This document shows positions 1 to 12,400 of a stretch of DNA of 64,000 nt, in pieces; the first letter of the stretch is position 1, and the number at the start of each line of letters is the position of its first letter. Where the stretch lies: contig RSEF01000019.1 of the NCBI GenBank assembly GCA_003993805.1, positions 12,031,138-12,095,137 of the forward strand, given 5' to 3'. Position numbers and translations under genes: made by a program. Source of the stretch: Himantopus leucocephalus. Taxonomy: Eukaryota; Chordata; Aves; Charadriiformes; Recurvirostridae. Below the pieces are notes generated by a model. The model searched no databases and was not told the origin of the DNA. It saw only the letters and a list, made by a program, of their open reading frames with translations.

Positions 1-3000
1 TAATGTCTAAGATGACTTCAGGTGTGCTCTTCAGGCTGAAGGATCAAGCAGACTAGTATCGTTGCATTTACCAAATTACCAGGTAAACATATGATGCTAT
101 AGCAGGGAGCTCACTCAAAATATGAATGCTTATGAAAAGTTTGTTAATGTGTCATTCTAAGCGTGTGAAGAGAGGAGAATGAGGAACAAGGCAAAGACAA
201 ACTGGGAAGTAAAAGGAATGAAGGTGGGTCAGATCCTTCAGCTACCGAAAGGGTCTGCTCGGCACGGAGCAAGCCCAGAACAGCTGCTCCCATGCACTTG
301 TGCTCCTTCTTCAGAGGTTAGCAAAGGAGGGGCTGACCAGGAGGTGCCGTAAGGATTCCATACGTGCTTGCGTCTTCTGCTGAGCATGAACCAGGTGCTC
401 TAAGCTGGAGGAATCTAAGTTAAGGAAAGATTCCTGTTGTAAATAGAAAGGGGAAACTCCAAAAACACTGTTCTGGTCCCTTTCCTGGTGGAGCACCTTG
501 GCAAAGCTTCGAGGTTAAACATGAATCCTCCGAGTTTTCAGCTCTGCGTGGATTGCAAGCACTGAAATGTATTCTGAGAATCTGGGCCAGGGTTTCTGGA
601 CTTGTTGCCATTCAGCTCTTTGGTATCTTTGCATCACAAACATTCCTTTATAAAATTAGAGGTGTGTTTTTGACAGTTCAGAGGATTTAGATATTTCTTT
701 TCCATAGGTCACTTAAATAACATGTTATCTATTTTATGACCTCAGACATGTCATTCAGGCATGTTTCTTCCTTGCTGGACTGAAGAACAGTGCTGTAACA
801 GTTTGCAAAGGTCTGGATTAACTTTTTAGTAACCGCGTAGATGTTTGTGTGGAGAGGGGTTTGCTGGATGCACTGTAGTTTTTGCTTCTCAAGAACTAGT
901 TTCTTCAAAGCTCCTCTTGAATGCCTTGAGTGCACGTTGAAGGCAGCTCTCCAGAAAGCAGGAGGACATGGTGGCTGTGGGAGAAGATGTTTCTGCAAAA
1001 GCTGTATCTCAGCGTGTTACCCCTGTCCAACATTAGCGTTGCTTGTTGAGACCAGAGTGATAGATGTTGCTGCTTGTGTCCCTTTTCCTACTCCTGCTGC
1101 CTGGTGGCACTGCTTGGGTCCCTTCAGTCATCTTTGCTTCTGCTTCTGTAAAACAGGTGTAATTGAGCATTGAAGTCTTTGTGTCAGACCCTCTAAGATT
1201 TAATGATAAGTAAACTCTACAATGATTGGGTGTGGGGTCTGTGAGGGAAGGGTTTAATGAAGTGATAATATTGCAAAATAGGTGTTGAGTTCGCAACTAA
1301 GGAGCCTAATCATTGACCATGATGGGCAACTGACCAAACGGGCTTTAAAAGCAGGGTTTTGTTCTTTCTGTGATGCTTATCACCCTACCCCTGCGCCTGT
1401 CTGATTTCTTTGCTCAAGAACTGGAAACAGAAATAGTCTTTGACAGCTTAAATAACCAAATTTAGAATGTGCTTCCTGTTCTGACTGGTTCTTCAGGATT
1501 CAAGTATAGTTTTGCGTGCTTTCCCTGTTCCTGCCTTCCCCTTTTTTTTTTTTTTAACTAGATATGGGCTCCTTTATAATTACTTTGTTAAATTTCCCTT
1601 ACTGTGTGTAATAAAGCTGGTGTATGTAAGCGCTGCCTTGGTGGGTGGTATATGCCTCTTACTCACTGGGAAAGCTTTGTTTCTTTACTATACTCTATCT
1701 CATTCTGCCATGCATGCATTGGCTTGTTTGTAATCATTGCTACTGAAATGCCTTCATGTTTTCCCAATAAATTGGACTACATAACACAGTTGGCTTTGTC
1801 TCCCATGCCAAACACGGCCAGAAGACTTTTGACAGATCAGCTTCTCCCTCCGAAGTGGGGAGGCAGCAGTAAGAGATGAGTGCAGGAGGTGCTGCTCTCA
1901 GTGGATCGGCCTCTACCTGTTTACAGGTTTGCTGCACTCATTTAAGGCTCTCCCCAGATAAGTCATCTGTTTGGACTCTTAATCCACTCAGACTCATCTG
2001 TAGACTCTGTTCATTGCTGAAAGCCACATGTCCTCGCAGCAGTAGGATGAATGAACTGACCTCCACCAGAAAAGCAGAGACAGCGGATCCTTTGACGCTC
2101 AAACAGCTGGAGTGTGGCACCATATTCTTCAAAGCTACCTCTTTGGACCCTTTTTCCCCATCAGACCGGGTGCTGAGACAGCTGTCTTTGTGGGGAAAGA
2201 TGGAGTATAGCTGCCGGTGAGAAAAACAAAGCACTTGGCCCCACCTCTGCACACGGAAATGAACTTGCTACCTCTGCTCTCTCTGGCGGTGCCTGTGCAA
2301 GACTCCCAGGCTCGGCTGTGGGCAGCAACACGTTGTTTTCAAAATTCTGTAACTTTTCATAAGTGACACCGGAAACAGCTGCCGAGCAGTAAAGAACAAA
2401 CTTTCCGTATGCGCAGTAAAGGTGGCTGAGCAGGCGCTGCCGTAGCTCATCGCTCTGTGGGGAGAGGATGTGATTGATGGTGGTGAGGGGCAGGTTTGTT
2501 TGCCTAACGCAGCAGTTTCACAAGATTTTTCATAATGCCCTGAAAACATGGGTCCGGGTTCTGCATTGCCGTATCTGTTACACTGATGTTAATAGATTGA
2601 GGCCAAAATTCCTACGCCTGACAACATCTCACTGTTCCCTTTACCTTGACCGTGACTGACGTTACAGCTGTAGTACCTTCCGCAGGTTTACCCTGCTGTG
2701 TTGGAGGACGAGAAGAACATTCCTTGGTTGTGCAGAGAGCACCTGGACTTCCAAATGGGCTTAAAATAATACCTAACCCTTCATACCCACTGGAATAAGT
2801 TTCTAGAGAGACTATTGCAATATATCGTCTTCATTAGGGCTCTTCAAAAGGAGAGAACTGAGAGGACCAGAGAAAGTGTTGCTGGCAGACATATTCTGAA
2901 ATGAAAAAAGGTCACTGGGCCCCAGTGTAGGTTAAGAATTGTACAAGCCTCATCAGACAATCCGTGCTCCGGATTTAATCATCTTGGCATGTGAGCAGAC

Positions 3001-6000
3001 ACTCAGCAAACCCCTGTGGGATAGGAGTGGGTGGAATATGGTGACACCCACACCTTTGTGTGGTCTGACAAGAAGCAGCAATTCAGCCTTAAGCTGTTGA
3101 TCTTGGGTGGAAGCATTGGGTTGATTAATGCCCTCTTTGCTTGTGGACTCTGTGCACTGACAGGACTCGGTGTCCAGCTGTACGCGTGCTTTCTGCAAGT
3201 GTCAAATCTGTGCGTGCTAATGCAAAACCTGACTAGAGTGCTTCACGCGTTTTTACTGGTGACTTATGTACCGAGGCCTCAGATGTACAAGGAGAATCCC
3301 ATTTGGAAGCTGCGAGCCCTGTGCAGGACACAGAATTACTCTCTTACGTCATTGTGAGGTCAAAATGTGTTAAAATGCACAAGGAAAGTAAGGCAGCTGA
3401 AGTTGCTGGTGCAAGCTACTGTGACTGTATAGCTTTGAGATACAGACACCGGGGGAGATGATGATTGTATGAATAAACCGTGTATTTTCAGTCTTGTTGT
3501 CTGCCAGACAGGACACTACAAGTCAATACAAGAGATTTGTGCGTGCATGTGCTTCCTCCAGCCCCTTAAACTTCTCTCCAGAGGCAGCTCTGGTGGGTAT
3601 CCCCTCTGCTCCCTCCTCCTGAAGTGCCTGGCCACACATCCTTAGCGTTCCTCATCAGTTTTTTTCCATGATGCTTCCATAACAGGTTCTAGCTGCCGTA
3701 GTCGCTAGCTTAGTTAGGTTTGGGATGGGTTTTTTTACAATGTGTGTCTTGCATGGTGTATGTAACTGTAGTTTATTAGTCTCTGCCGTGTTCAAAGGTC
3801 AAATGAAATCCTGCTGCCCAACAAGGGTCGCGTTGTAGTGGGTGCAGACGCGGTGGTGTTTACTGCCTGCCTCTGCGCCAGGCGGCATGGCCCTGCTAAT
3901 CCGGCCACCTCCTGGGGAGTGCAAAATGCCGACCCGAAACTCGGCCAGGCAGTGCCCTTTTCCCCCACAGCAGAGAGTAATTTTGTGCGCTGGGCTGGGA
4001 AGCACTTGAGACCCCAGACAGACTTATTTACATCGTGTCATACAGTGATTAATGGCTGTGCTCACATGCTCTATTGCAGCATGGTAGTGATTTAGACTGT
4101 TACCTGTCATCACTGCAATTTCGTGCACTTTAAATTCTTTATGTATTTGTCCCAGCAGAGCGCACCTGCTTCCAGCAAGGAGCAGTTTCTTGGCTGTTTT
4201 GTGACCTGCTGCTTTCAACTCCGTTCTTGTTGTGCATCCCCTCGAAGCCCCTTCTTTCTGCCTGCTCTTTGCTCCTGCGTGCTGAGAGATCAGGTTATTG
4301 GGTCAATACTTCTGCCCGTGTCTAAATGTAGGATGCAGCTTTGACATAGAAATAGGGTTGTTCCTTAAGTCTTATTTTAAAAAGCAGAATATGAAAATAA
4401 CACATGCAAAACAAATGGACAGTGGGAACTGATATGGTAATCTCGCTGATGTGTAGCCTGAAGGCAGTGTCGGTCTCGGGCTGGTATTTCAAGCTTTATG
4501 GCAACAAAACCAGGTTCGAATACCTTTTATCAATGCAGATTTCAATATATGAACTTATTTGAGGATTTCCTACTGCTGTTTTCTAAAGATTGAAAAGGAA
4601 GAAAGCTGGGATAGTTCTATCATCGTTTGGTCTCCTAGCATATGGAGATGCAGTGCATGAGTGTATTAATCCAGGACTAATTCATTTACAAATCTATTAT
4701 CCATATGTTATGAGTAGCTGCTTTAAGAGTATTGCTTGTAGTTAATCACTGCACTTGTTTTTAGCAGTTTTTAAGGGCTTGCCTGTGTGAGGTTACTTGC
4801 ATGTGAGAAATCTGACATCTCTCTGGACAGTATCTAAGTGCATGTTGTCTTCTACAATGCTTGAATAAAGCCCTTAAGTTATTAATTAGAATAGAAGTGA
4901 AGTTCTGGGTTTGTTTTTCAGTCTATGAATGTGTGGTATGTGTTACTACTGAATATGAGGTTCTTGCCAGTCTCTTGACCTCTGGAAGGATTGAGTTACC
5001 CTCCATGTCTCTAATGTCCTGATTTTTCCATTGCTTCTTGCAACTGACTTCATTTCTGCCTAACAAAAATGATTTTTTTTGGCACTGCAGCAAGCTGGCA
5101 CTGCATTTTCTTCACAGCTGTGAGGAGCCATTACCAGAGATGTGCTCTTGGCTATATAAGATGACATTGCTTAAATTAATGCAACCAAACCATATTCTAG
5201 CAAACTTGCAGAATCACAAATTCCGTTGCTTTGTCCTTTTCTCTGTCAGTCCCCAAAGTCGGAACGGTCGAGACCTTTCACACAAGCGTCTGTCTTGCTC
5301 CTGTGAAGTCTCAGACCTGCAGCAGTTGCCATCGCGCTGCATTATTTTTCAGACCCCTCTCTGTTTCTCCGAAACTTTTAGCCTTGTTACTGGGTCTGAG
5401 CGTGTGCCATCCACGCCAGAAAACGTAAGACTAGTATCTTATTTGTGTCCTTCTGTGCTGGGATGTCCCGCCTTCCTATGGGAAAGGGAAAACTGAGCTA
5501 GCTTCCAGGGTTTCTCAGTTGTTTTCCCACTCTCCTGGTTAAACCTCTCACTTGGTGGAAGGGCTGGAGAACGCGGATCTGGGATGGTTCCTGCCGTGGG
5601 GTGGAGGTGGGTGCAGGGCTGCATTGAGCAAGCCCCCCACTCTCCCCAGTGGAAAACTAGATTCAGCTTCCCTTGCGCTGTAACAGCTGAATTCCCAGCA
5701 GCCAGAAGACAAGATTTTTGTTCTAACGAACTTCCTTTCTTCCTTTTCTCCTGAGGGGCGATGGAGCTAAAGATTAAATAGCACTGAAAGGCAGCTGCTT
5801 CTCTCCTCCTTTGGCAGAAAACGAGTTGTCGAGTCTCTGCGTATGAAAGTTATTGCCAAGAACTATTTCCCCCGTCTCCTCCAGGAGAGAAAATTAAGGT
5901 CGTTTCCTAAGCACCCGAGTTGTCACTGCCTGCCTTTTGCACAAAAAAAAAAAAATTTATATATATATAAAAATCTTTTGATGCGCTGCTTTAAGCCTGG

Positions 6001-6049
6001 TTTCAAAGTTTGGAGCCTCCCCCGGCTCTTTTGGCCTAGACCTAAGGGG
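1..6049. other. Non-coding 5' flank (intergenic, or intron of a longer upstream SSH2 transcript)
   Basis: No recognisable exon was found on either strand. The sequence is mixed and moderately AT-rich, with T(14) at 1542-1555 and an A(13)-(TA)n tract at 5943-5973. The exons of the long SSH2 N-terminus were looked for and not seen, so they must lie further upstream if this species has them. Confidence 0.6.
5943..5973. repeat. A(13) plus TA-rich low-complexity tract upstream of the CpG island
   Basis: Thirteen A followed by alternating TA then AAAAA. It could act as a TATA-like element or nucleosome-free stretch, but may be a simple repeat only. Confidence 0.7.
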
Positions 6050-6150
6050 AATAAAAGGGCGGGGGGAATAGGCAGCGTCCTCCCTTGGCTCTCTCTCGCC
6101 CTCCTGGGGCAACCAGCGGCCAGATGCTGGCCCCCGGGCGGAGGGGACCG

Positions 6151-6187
6151 CCCGCCCGTCCCCGCCTGTCCCCGCCCGTCCCCGCCG
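6151..6187. repeat. GC-rich tandem decamer in promoter
   Basis: About 3.7 copies of a 10-base unit, CCCGCCYGTC. It lies in the CpG island upstream of exon 1. Confidence 0.9.
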
Positions 6188-6254
6188 GCTGCCCCCGCTC
6201 CTCCCGCCCCGCAGCCCCGCGCCGCCACGTGCGGGAGAGGGGCGGAGCCGGCCC

Positions 6255-6298
6255 CCGGCCACGCCCCTCCGCCGGTCCCGGCCACGCCCCTCCGCCGG
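6255..6298. repeat. Tandem GC-box repeat, 23-base period, two copies
   Basis: The 21-base core starting CCGGCCACGCCCC occurs at 6255-6275 and again, identically, at 6278-6298. Each copy carries an SP/KLF-type CACGCCC box. Confidence 0.9.
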
Positions 6299-6314
6299 GG
6301 CCGCTCCTGCGCAG

Positions 6315-6335
6315 TGGGCGGGCGGGGGGCGGCGG
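6315..6335 (+). promoter_or_regulatory. G-quadruplex motif in the putative 5' leader
   Basis: Four G-runs of three or more, separated by loops of one to four bases (GGGC GGGC GGGGGG CGGC GGG), lie on the sense strand about 90 bases upstream of the exon 1 ATG. If transcribed, this could fold in the mRNA leader. Confidence 0.6.
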
Positions 6336-6423
6336 GAGCGCGGCGGGGCAGAGCGGCGGCGGCGGGTCTCCCCCCCCCGCCCCATGCTGCGGGGCAGGGC
6401 GGCCGCTTCCGCGGGGAGCCGCG

Positions 6424-6479
6424 ATGATCCCCTACTTCTCCGACAACGCCGTGATCTCCCAGGGCGCCATCGCCCAGCT
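6424..6479 (+). CDS. SSH2: SSH2 coding exon 1 (alternative short N-terminus)
   Basis: This exon encodes 18 codons plus two bases, beginning MIPYFSDNAVISQ. The ATG has G at -3. The donor GTGAGT begins at 6480, inside a CTG that would otherwise read as Leu. The two leftover bases (ct) join the first base of exon 2 to give Leu followed by ISESFL, which restores the slingshot frame exactly. I recall a similar MIPYFSDN start in mammalian SSH2 transcript variants, but cannot confirm it here. The exon lies in a CpG island, as expected for a first exon. Confidence 0.9.
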
Positions 6480-9400
6480 GTGAGTACCGGGAGAGACCGG
6501 CACCGACCGGCGAAACCTCCCCTCCCGCCTGCATCCCGGGTGCCGCTCCGCCCGCCCTGCCTCCGAACGGGTGTCCCCCTTCATCCCCCGGGTGCGGGGC
6601 GGCCGCCCGGGATGCGCTTTCCCCGCTCTCGGTAGTTGGCTCTGCCGCAGATTGCCTTCGGGCAAACTTTCCTTCGGCCGCGGAGCCGGCGGCACCGCAC
6701 CGGGAGGCGGCCGGCGGGAGCGGGGCTGCCGGGGGGGGGGGGCACCGGCACCGCAGGGCTGATCTGCCTTTATTTTTCCGTACAAAAAACTCCGGGTCCC
6801 GGCCGAGCGCTTCCATAAGTGTTATTTGCCGTAACCGCCCAGGGGAAACTCGGGTCTGCGCCTTCTCTCGCCGGAGCCGCCGGTTCTCCCCGTCCCGGGG
6901 CCGGAGCGGTGCGGGACCGGGCGCTCCCCTCGCCCCCCCCCCAGCAGACCCACGGCCGGGCTGTGCCGTGATAGCCAGGTACGGGCTTCCTGTGACCATG
7001 TACCTTGGCCCTGCGTTGGGCTTAAAGTAGAGATTAGCCCCTTGATTTGATCTCGTTTTGGCTTATCACAAGGTGGCAGATAGGGGCTGCGGATTTGGGG
7101 TTGGGGTTTTTTCGGGTCGGTGCAATAGGAGCAGGGCTGAGGACCTTGCGCTCAGGACCTGCAGGTCATGAGGGAGAGACGTGAGCTGATGCCAGTTTTT
7201 AAGTACTGGCAGTCTTGGGCAGCTATAAAGCGCAGACTGAGTGTCTCTGCGCCCCTTACTAAGCCGCTTGAAAAATCAGCCTCTCCAGCTGCACACCCCC
7301 TTTGAAACGCAGATACAAATAATCATTTAATTTGTAGATAATGAACAGTGACTGCCTGAGTTGTGGGGTTTGGCTGGAAGGATTAAGGAGGGAAATGGCT
7401 GCTATGGGGTGGTAGATAAGGCTTTTAGAGAATTGTTGCTGTGGTCTAGTTATGCTTGATATTTCTTTAAAGATGCCAACAGCTGTTTTATCTCTTGGAA
7501 ACATCATGAAAGGCTTAAAGATAGTATAAAATGCTGGGTCCCACCTGGAACTGTGTTCTTGTCGCAAGAAGCTCCTGCTAGAAATTGAGCTGCCTTGCAC
7601 TTACGAGGTCTCTAGTAGACATCTCTGCTTATGCTTGATATGGAAATAAGCCCCCAGACTCTGTGGTCTCTTTTTTTCAGCATTAGCAATCGCTGCTGTA
7701 GTTGGCAATCAGTTTAGTTAAGTCTCTCTGAGCCTTTCATACTCTACCCAAAATGCTTGTAATTAGTCCTTTTTTTTCCACTCGCAGTGTTGCCTGTAAA
7801 CATGACTGCTTTCCCTGTGGTTGCTGATAACGTAGGTTTAATAGTGATATACCTGAACTGTTCTGTGGCAAGCAAGAATGCGAATTGGATGTGCCCTGGG
7901 CTTTGGGAAGTAGCAGTAATTCTGGAATTGTGGAAAAAAACCCAACCTACTATAGACTGAAACATTTCCTTCCAGCTCGAGATGATTTGCCAAGCTATAT
8001 TAGGTAGCTAGGTAACAACTTAAGTGCTTTTAAGATGTTGGTTTTATACGCTGCTCAAACACTTAACCCACAGTTTGAGACTGGGCGGAAAGGGATCAAA
8101 AGAAAGAGGAAATAGTGCTCGTCTCTGCTCTCCCAGTTGCCGGTAGCCCTGCGGTCTTGTATCTAGTAGTAGTTTAAATTGCCACTTGGTTGGAAGGACC
8201 ACCCTTTCCTTTTCTGCAGGGAGAGATAACTGAGTTATCAGAGGAGCTTACGCTGTCCTGTGCCTCCTGGAAGGAAAGATTAATAAGCATGAGAATGACA
8301 GAGCTTTTGGCCCACGCATAAATGTTCGCACAGGGCTGAGCGCTGGATTAATATTTTGATAGCGTTCTCAATCAGGACGGTGCTCTGGCTTTCAGGCTGG
8401 CATAATAAAGACCTGTTTTAAAGTTTATACTCCTAATTACAAGCTCGCAAAGGCTGATTAATATTGGATGTCCTTATTTCATCATGGGCAAGACCTAAAA
8501 ATCTAGATTTTGTTGTTCTGCTGTGCTAAAAATGTCTCCTCTGGGGAATGGGAAGCGCAGTAGCGACCCAAACATTATCAGAAAATTCTGTTTCAGTGTA
8601 TTCTTTAGTAGATGTATTTGGCTAATCAGCTCTGACTTTCAGAGATCAGCAGAAATTACTCTTGTGTTGACGCTTTTAGTCAGTAATGTAGTCAGCTGTT
8701 CTGGGTCTAATTCATTTCAGGTTCACAAGGATTCAAATCAATGTCCGAGAGACTTGTGTTTATCAAAATGCTCAGAATTTATAGTTGTAACTCATTCCAG
8801 AAAGTCTTGCTACTCTCATTGAACCTAGAGGGAATTCTGCTGATTTACCGGTTTATTTGTGTGTAGGATTCAAAATTTACTTTGGTCTACTAAAACTCTA
8901 AGGCAGCTGATGGAAAGATAGAAAGAATAAAGCAAAACTTCAGACAGTCTGCAAATACTAGAGAATTTTTAACGGAAGAAACCTGGATAAATGGCCATAG
9001 ATCAGTTTTTCCTGCCTGCAGTCGCTTCCTCTGCCTTTGGCCAAGGTTTAGGTATCTCATTCATTGTTGGTGCCTCTGAAGTGTTTTTTCCGTGTCCCTG
9101 TGATAATGCCAGATTCCTCTGGCGCTCAGTTTTCCCCTTTATCTCGGTAGCAAAGCAGGATTATCCAGCAATCAGGGCGCGCGCTTGGGATTTGGGAAGA
9201 CCCGGCTCTCGCTCCCTGCTGCACCACATCCTTCCTGTGCGACCGTGGCCGTGTCCCACCAAGGCACCGTTCAGCACGGGAGAGGGGCCTGAAGATGCAG
9301 ATGGGTGCTTAGCCTTTCTTTTGAGCCTCAGAATTAACCGCCTAGCTTTGGTGCCTGCACCCCCTGGCATTTTCATCCATTTTTGGGGGTGTTTAAATAC

Positions 9401-12400
9401 TTTTGTCGCTGCCTCGGCTTCCTTTCTGCAAAGCAGCAGTGAGAGCCCTCCCTGGGCTCGCGTTGAGCACTCCGATACTGTTTACTACTTCATCCTCCAA
9501 CACTTTGGGAGCCAGATGGATCTAAAAACATGAATATGCTTGCTACTTTCCGTGGTTCTCATACTTGCTTCGTACCAGTCTGTTTTCTATTATAAGACGT
9601 TAACTTACATTTTTTATAAGTATTTTAAACTTGGGGGGAAAAGAAAAGAAGGAGCTAGAATAGATAGTTCTTTTACAGTGTTGTGGGTATATCTTGGAGC
9701 TCTTCTAAAAAAAAAAAAAAAAANTAAAACCCACAAGTTAAACAATTATTTTCAGCGAAAGGTTAAAGGTAGCCACAAGTGTTCTTGCAGACTTGGCTTA
9801 GCAGCCTATTGCTCTCTCACGTTATCAGTTTTCTTGTAAGTGACAACCCTTCTTCTGCGTAGTGTGAAGAAACAACACTTTAGCCTGTAAGAGGAAGTTA
9901 CAGGCTGCGCAGGTAATTACAAACTGTATGCTAAATTACACCGCCAGGTAATTCGGCCTCGTTGTATTGCCTCCTCCTTGCTGTAACCCGTCTTTGTGCC
10001 CAGCCTGCAGTGGCCCTTGTCCTCCCCCACCCCTTTCATTTACCTTTGTCATGCGGCCATGGCCTTTACGGGAGGAAATTTCATGACCATCTAATTTAAA
10101 ATTATGCTGAATGCCAAGTCAGGAGCTTAGGTGGGTCTGTGGCTGCTGTTGCCTTTGTTTGGAGAGGTGCTTATTTATTTATTTATCGTATGGGAAACCT
10201 TACAACCTTTTTATCTGCTCACAACGTTATTGCTGCCAAAAACCTTGACCGTGCAGCAATTAGACCGCAATCCTTCAAGCAGAGTGTTACTGGGAATCTT
10301 TAATTGCCTCTGTGCCATTGTAAGCGCTGTACCTTTGTGAGTATTTTACCATTGTGCTGAGAGTCGATGGTGTTTAAGAGTTGACGAGGAGAGGCTTGGA
10401 AACAGCTGCTCAAAAGACTGGAAGCTCAGCAGAGCGATTCCAGTTACCGCTGTCAGCTCTAGGTGAAGTTGCCTTATGAGCTGAGGGTCGCGCTGGTTGG
10501 AGGTGCTTAAAATAGGGAAACAAGTTGATGAGCTCTTCATCTCTTGTAGAGGCTGGTAGGACCAGTACAGACGGTAGCAGCGCTGCTTTCCACTTAAGTG
10601 CATATTATGTGCTGAGGGTTCGTATGACTGCAGAAGGCAGCCGCCCCCTCCTCCATGGCGGATGCAATGGGGATGTGCAAGCAGGGGGGGAACCTGACCC
10701 CGTACCCTTCCTGCCCACCCCTCCGCGTGGCTGAGCTCCCCCAGCGCTGCCCATGGGCTTCCTGTTGACGGAGCCCTCGGCGGGGACTTCTCCTCTCTTT
10801 TTTATTTCTTTGCTGATCGCAATAACGCAAATGCAATGTGTAAAAAGGCTTCTTACTACCCATTGATTATTAAAAACTTCATGCAAATAAGTTGTGGTAA
10901 TTGGGTAAGAGTAGTATGCTGTGTGCTCCAAAGTTGATCATTAACTGAGCCAGGGCTGTATTGTTCATAACTACTTTTCCTGTTTGGCTTTTCCTTTTAT
11001 TCCCCTGGAAGCTATGGGTATTTGTCTCACCGATCCTTCCTGGTAGGGGGTTGGAAAAGAGATGGTTATCAGCCGTAAAATCAAAACTCTGAGCAGCAAA
11101 CTAGTGTTTCAAGGACAAACCCCCCCACACTGCCACCCGTTTTGAAGCAGTATGTTTTAGTTAGGAAGCCCACGCTGCTGGGCTGCCAAGTTCGTGTTTT
11201 AAAAGGCTGTGAATGGTCGAGTTGCCTCTGAGATGCTGTGTTTTCTTGAAACTTCTGCAGATGTTCCTGGCTGTGGAAATGCTTGGGATTTTTCTAAAGA
11301 CTACAAAGCAGAAGGACCCCTGTGAGATTATCAGCAGAAAAGGACCTTTTGGGGCCGGTGAATAGGCTGGCTGGGATTTTTTTTGCAGGACTGTACTTCC
11401 TTGTACCTTTATCACAGAGCCCCTGGCTAAAATATTACTTCATTGTTTTTTAAACAACTTCTGGCTAACTTTCTTGAAATGTTGCTTCTAAGTAGTGTTT
11501 GTGGGGTCAGAGAAAGTTTAAAATTCTGCATCCTGCTCTGTGATAGGCTCTGAAGAGTTGCTGTCTCCTCTGCATCGGTCTGACAAACAGCATTTAAATT
11601 ATCAGCCTGTATGGGCTTAAAACTAGTTCAGCAAATATTTTTCTCCAGTGTAATGGATGTAATGTGTACAGAGCAAATCTGCAACTTGAGTTTCCAGCCG
11701 TGGTGTTCCATAGCAGCTGGCTGAAGACTCTTACTTCCACAAACATGGGGAGTAAAATTCACTTCTGTCGTTAATTCTGAATGCTTGTGTTTTTCCTGAA
11801 GTATTCGGAAGACGCCCCTGTGCTTTGTGCATGCACCTGGGCCAGAGCTTTAACTCAGCAGCTTGGGAAGTAACTGGAGACTGGCAATAGTTGTTCTGCA
11901 GCCACCTATTGCTGCGTTGTGTAGGATTAACCAGGTGTTTCGTGACAGAGAGAAGCCTTCTGGTTCGAGAATATCAGCCCACAGATGAGGGATGCTGGGG
12001 AAAAGAAAAACCTGTAGGGGCAAATGATAAAATTAAGCCATGCCCCAGTGTTGAGGAAGGCTGGGGTAATCCAGGAATCCAGCCCGTGAGATCTCCTTGT
12101 AGGGTCGGCACTTCTTGGCATTGGCAGCTTTTCAAATTTGGGCATTTCTAGGTATATTAAGGCCACAAGCTCCTCGTTCAGTGCATTTTCCTGTTTATCC
12201 AGTACTTATCTGGCCCTCATCAACATTGTATTCAGCCTTTCGGGTCTCTGGGTTTATTTGTAATAAGCCATTTAAGAAGTACGCTTTTTCTCAAAACACC
12301 TTTGTTACAAGTAGGTTAAATCCACAGACTGCTGAACCATAAATGATTTAGTCCTTTTCTTTTAAACAAATGATCTTTGTCACTTAGTAGTGAAGTCCTT

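Larger units (their letters stand above)
6050..6960. promoter_or_regulatory. CpG island with the SSH2 short-isoform promoter
   Basis: Base composition changes sharply at about 6050 from AT-rich flank to very GC-rich sequence dense in CpG, and returns to normal near 7000. The island contains exon 1. Readable motifs include CACGTG (E-box) at 6226-6231, repeated CCACGCCCC boxes (SP/KLF type) at about 6259-6290, CTGCGCAGTG (NRF1-like half site) at 6307-6316 and GGGCGG boxes. An AATAAAAG TATA-like string sits at 6050-6057, and another AT-rich string at 5956-5973. The transcription start cannot be fixed from sequence. Confidence 0.8.

Noticed and set aside
5038..5496. 152-codon + strand frame in the 5' flank
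   Set aside because: No recognisable domain and no link by splice phase to SSH2 exon 2; not the long SSH2 N-terminus.
5923..6999. 358-codon stop-free frame on the minus strand across the CpG island
   Set aside because: It is Gly/Ala/Pro/Arg-rich, covers promoter and exon 1 in antisense, and has no recognisable domain. GC-rich sequence lacks stops by composition.
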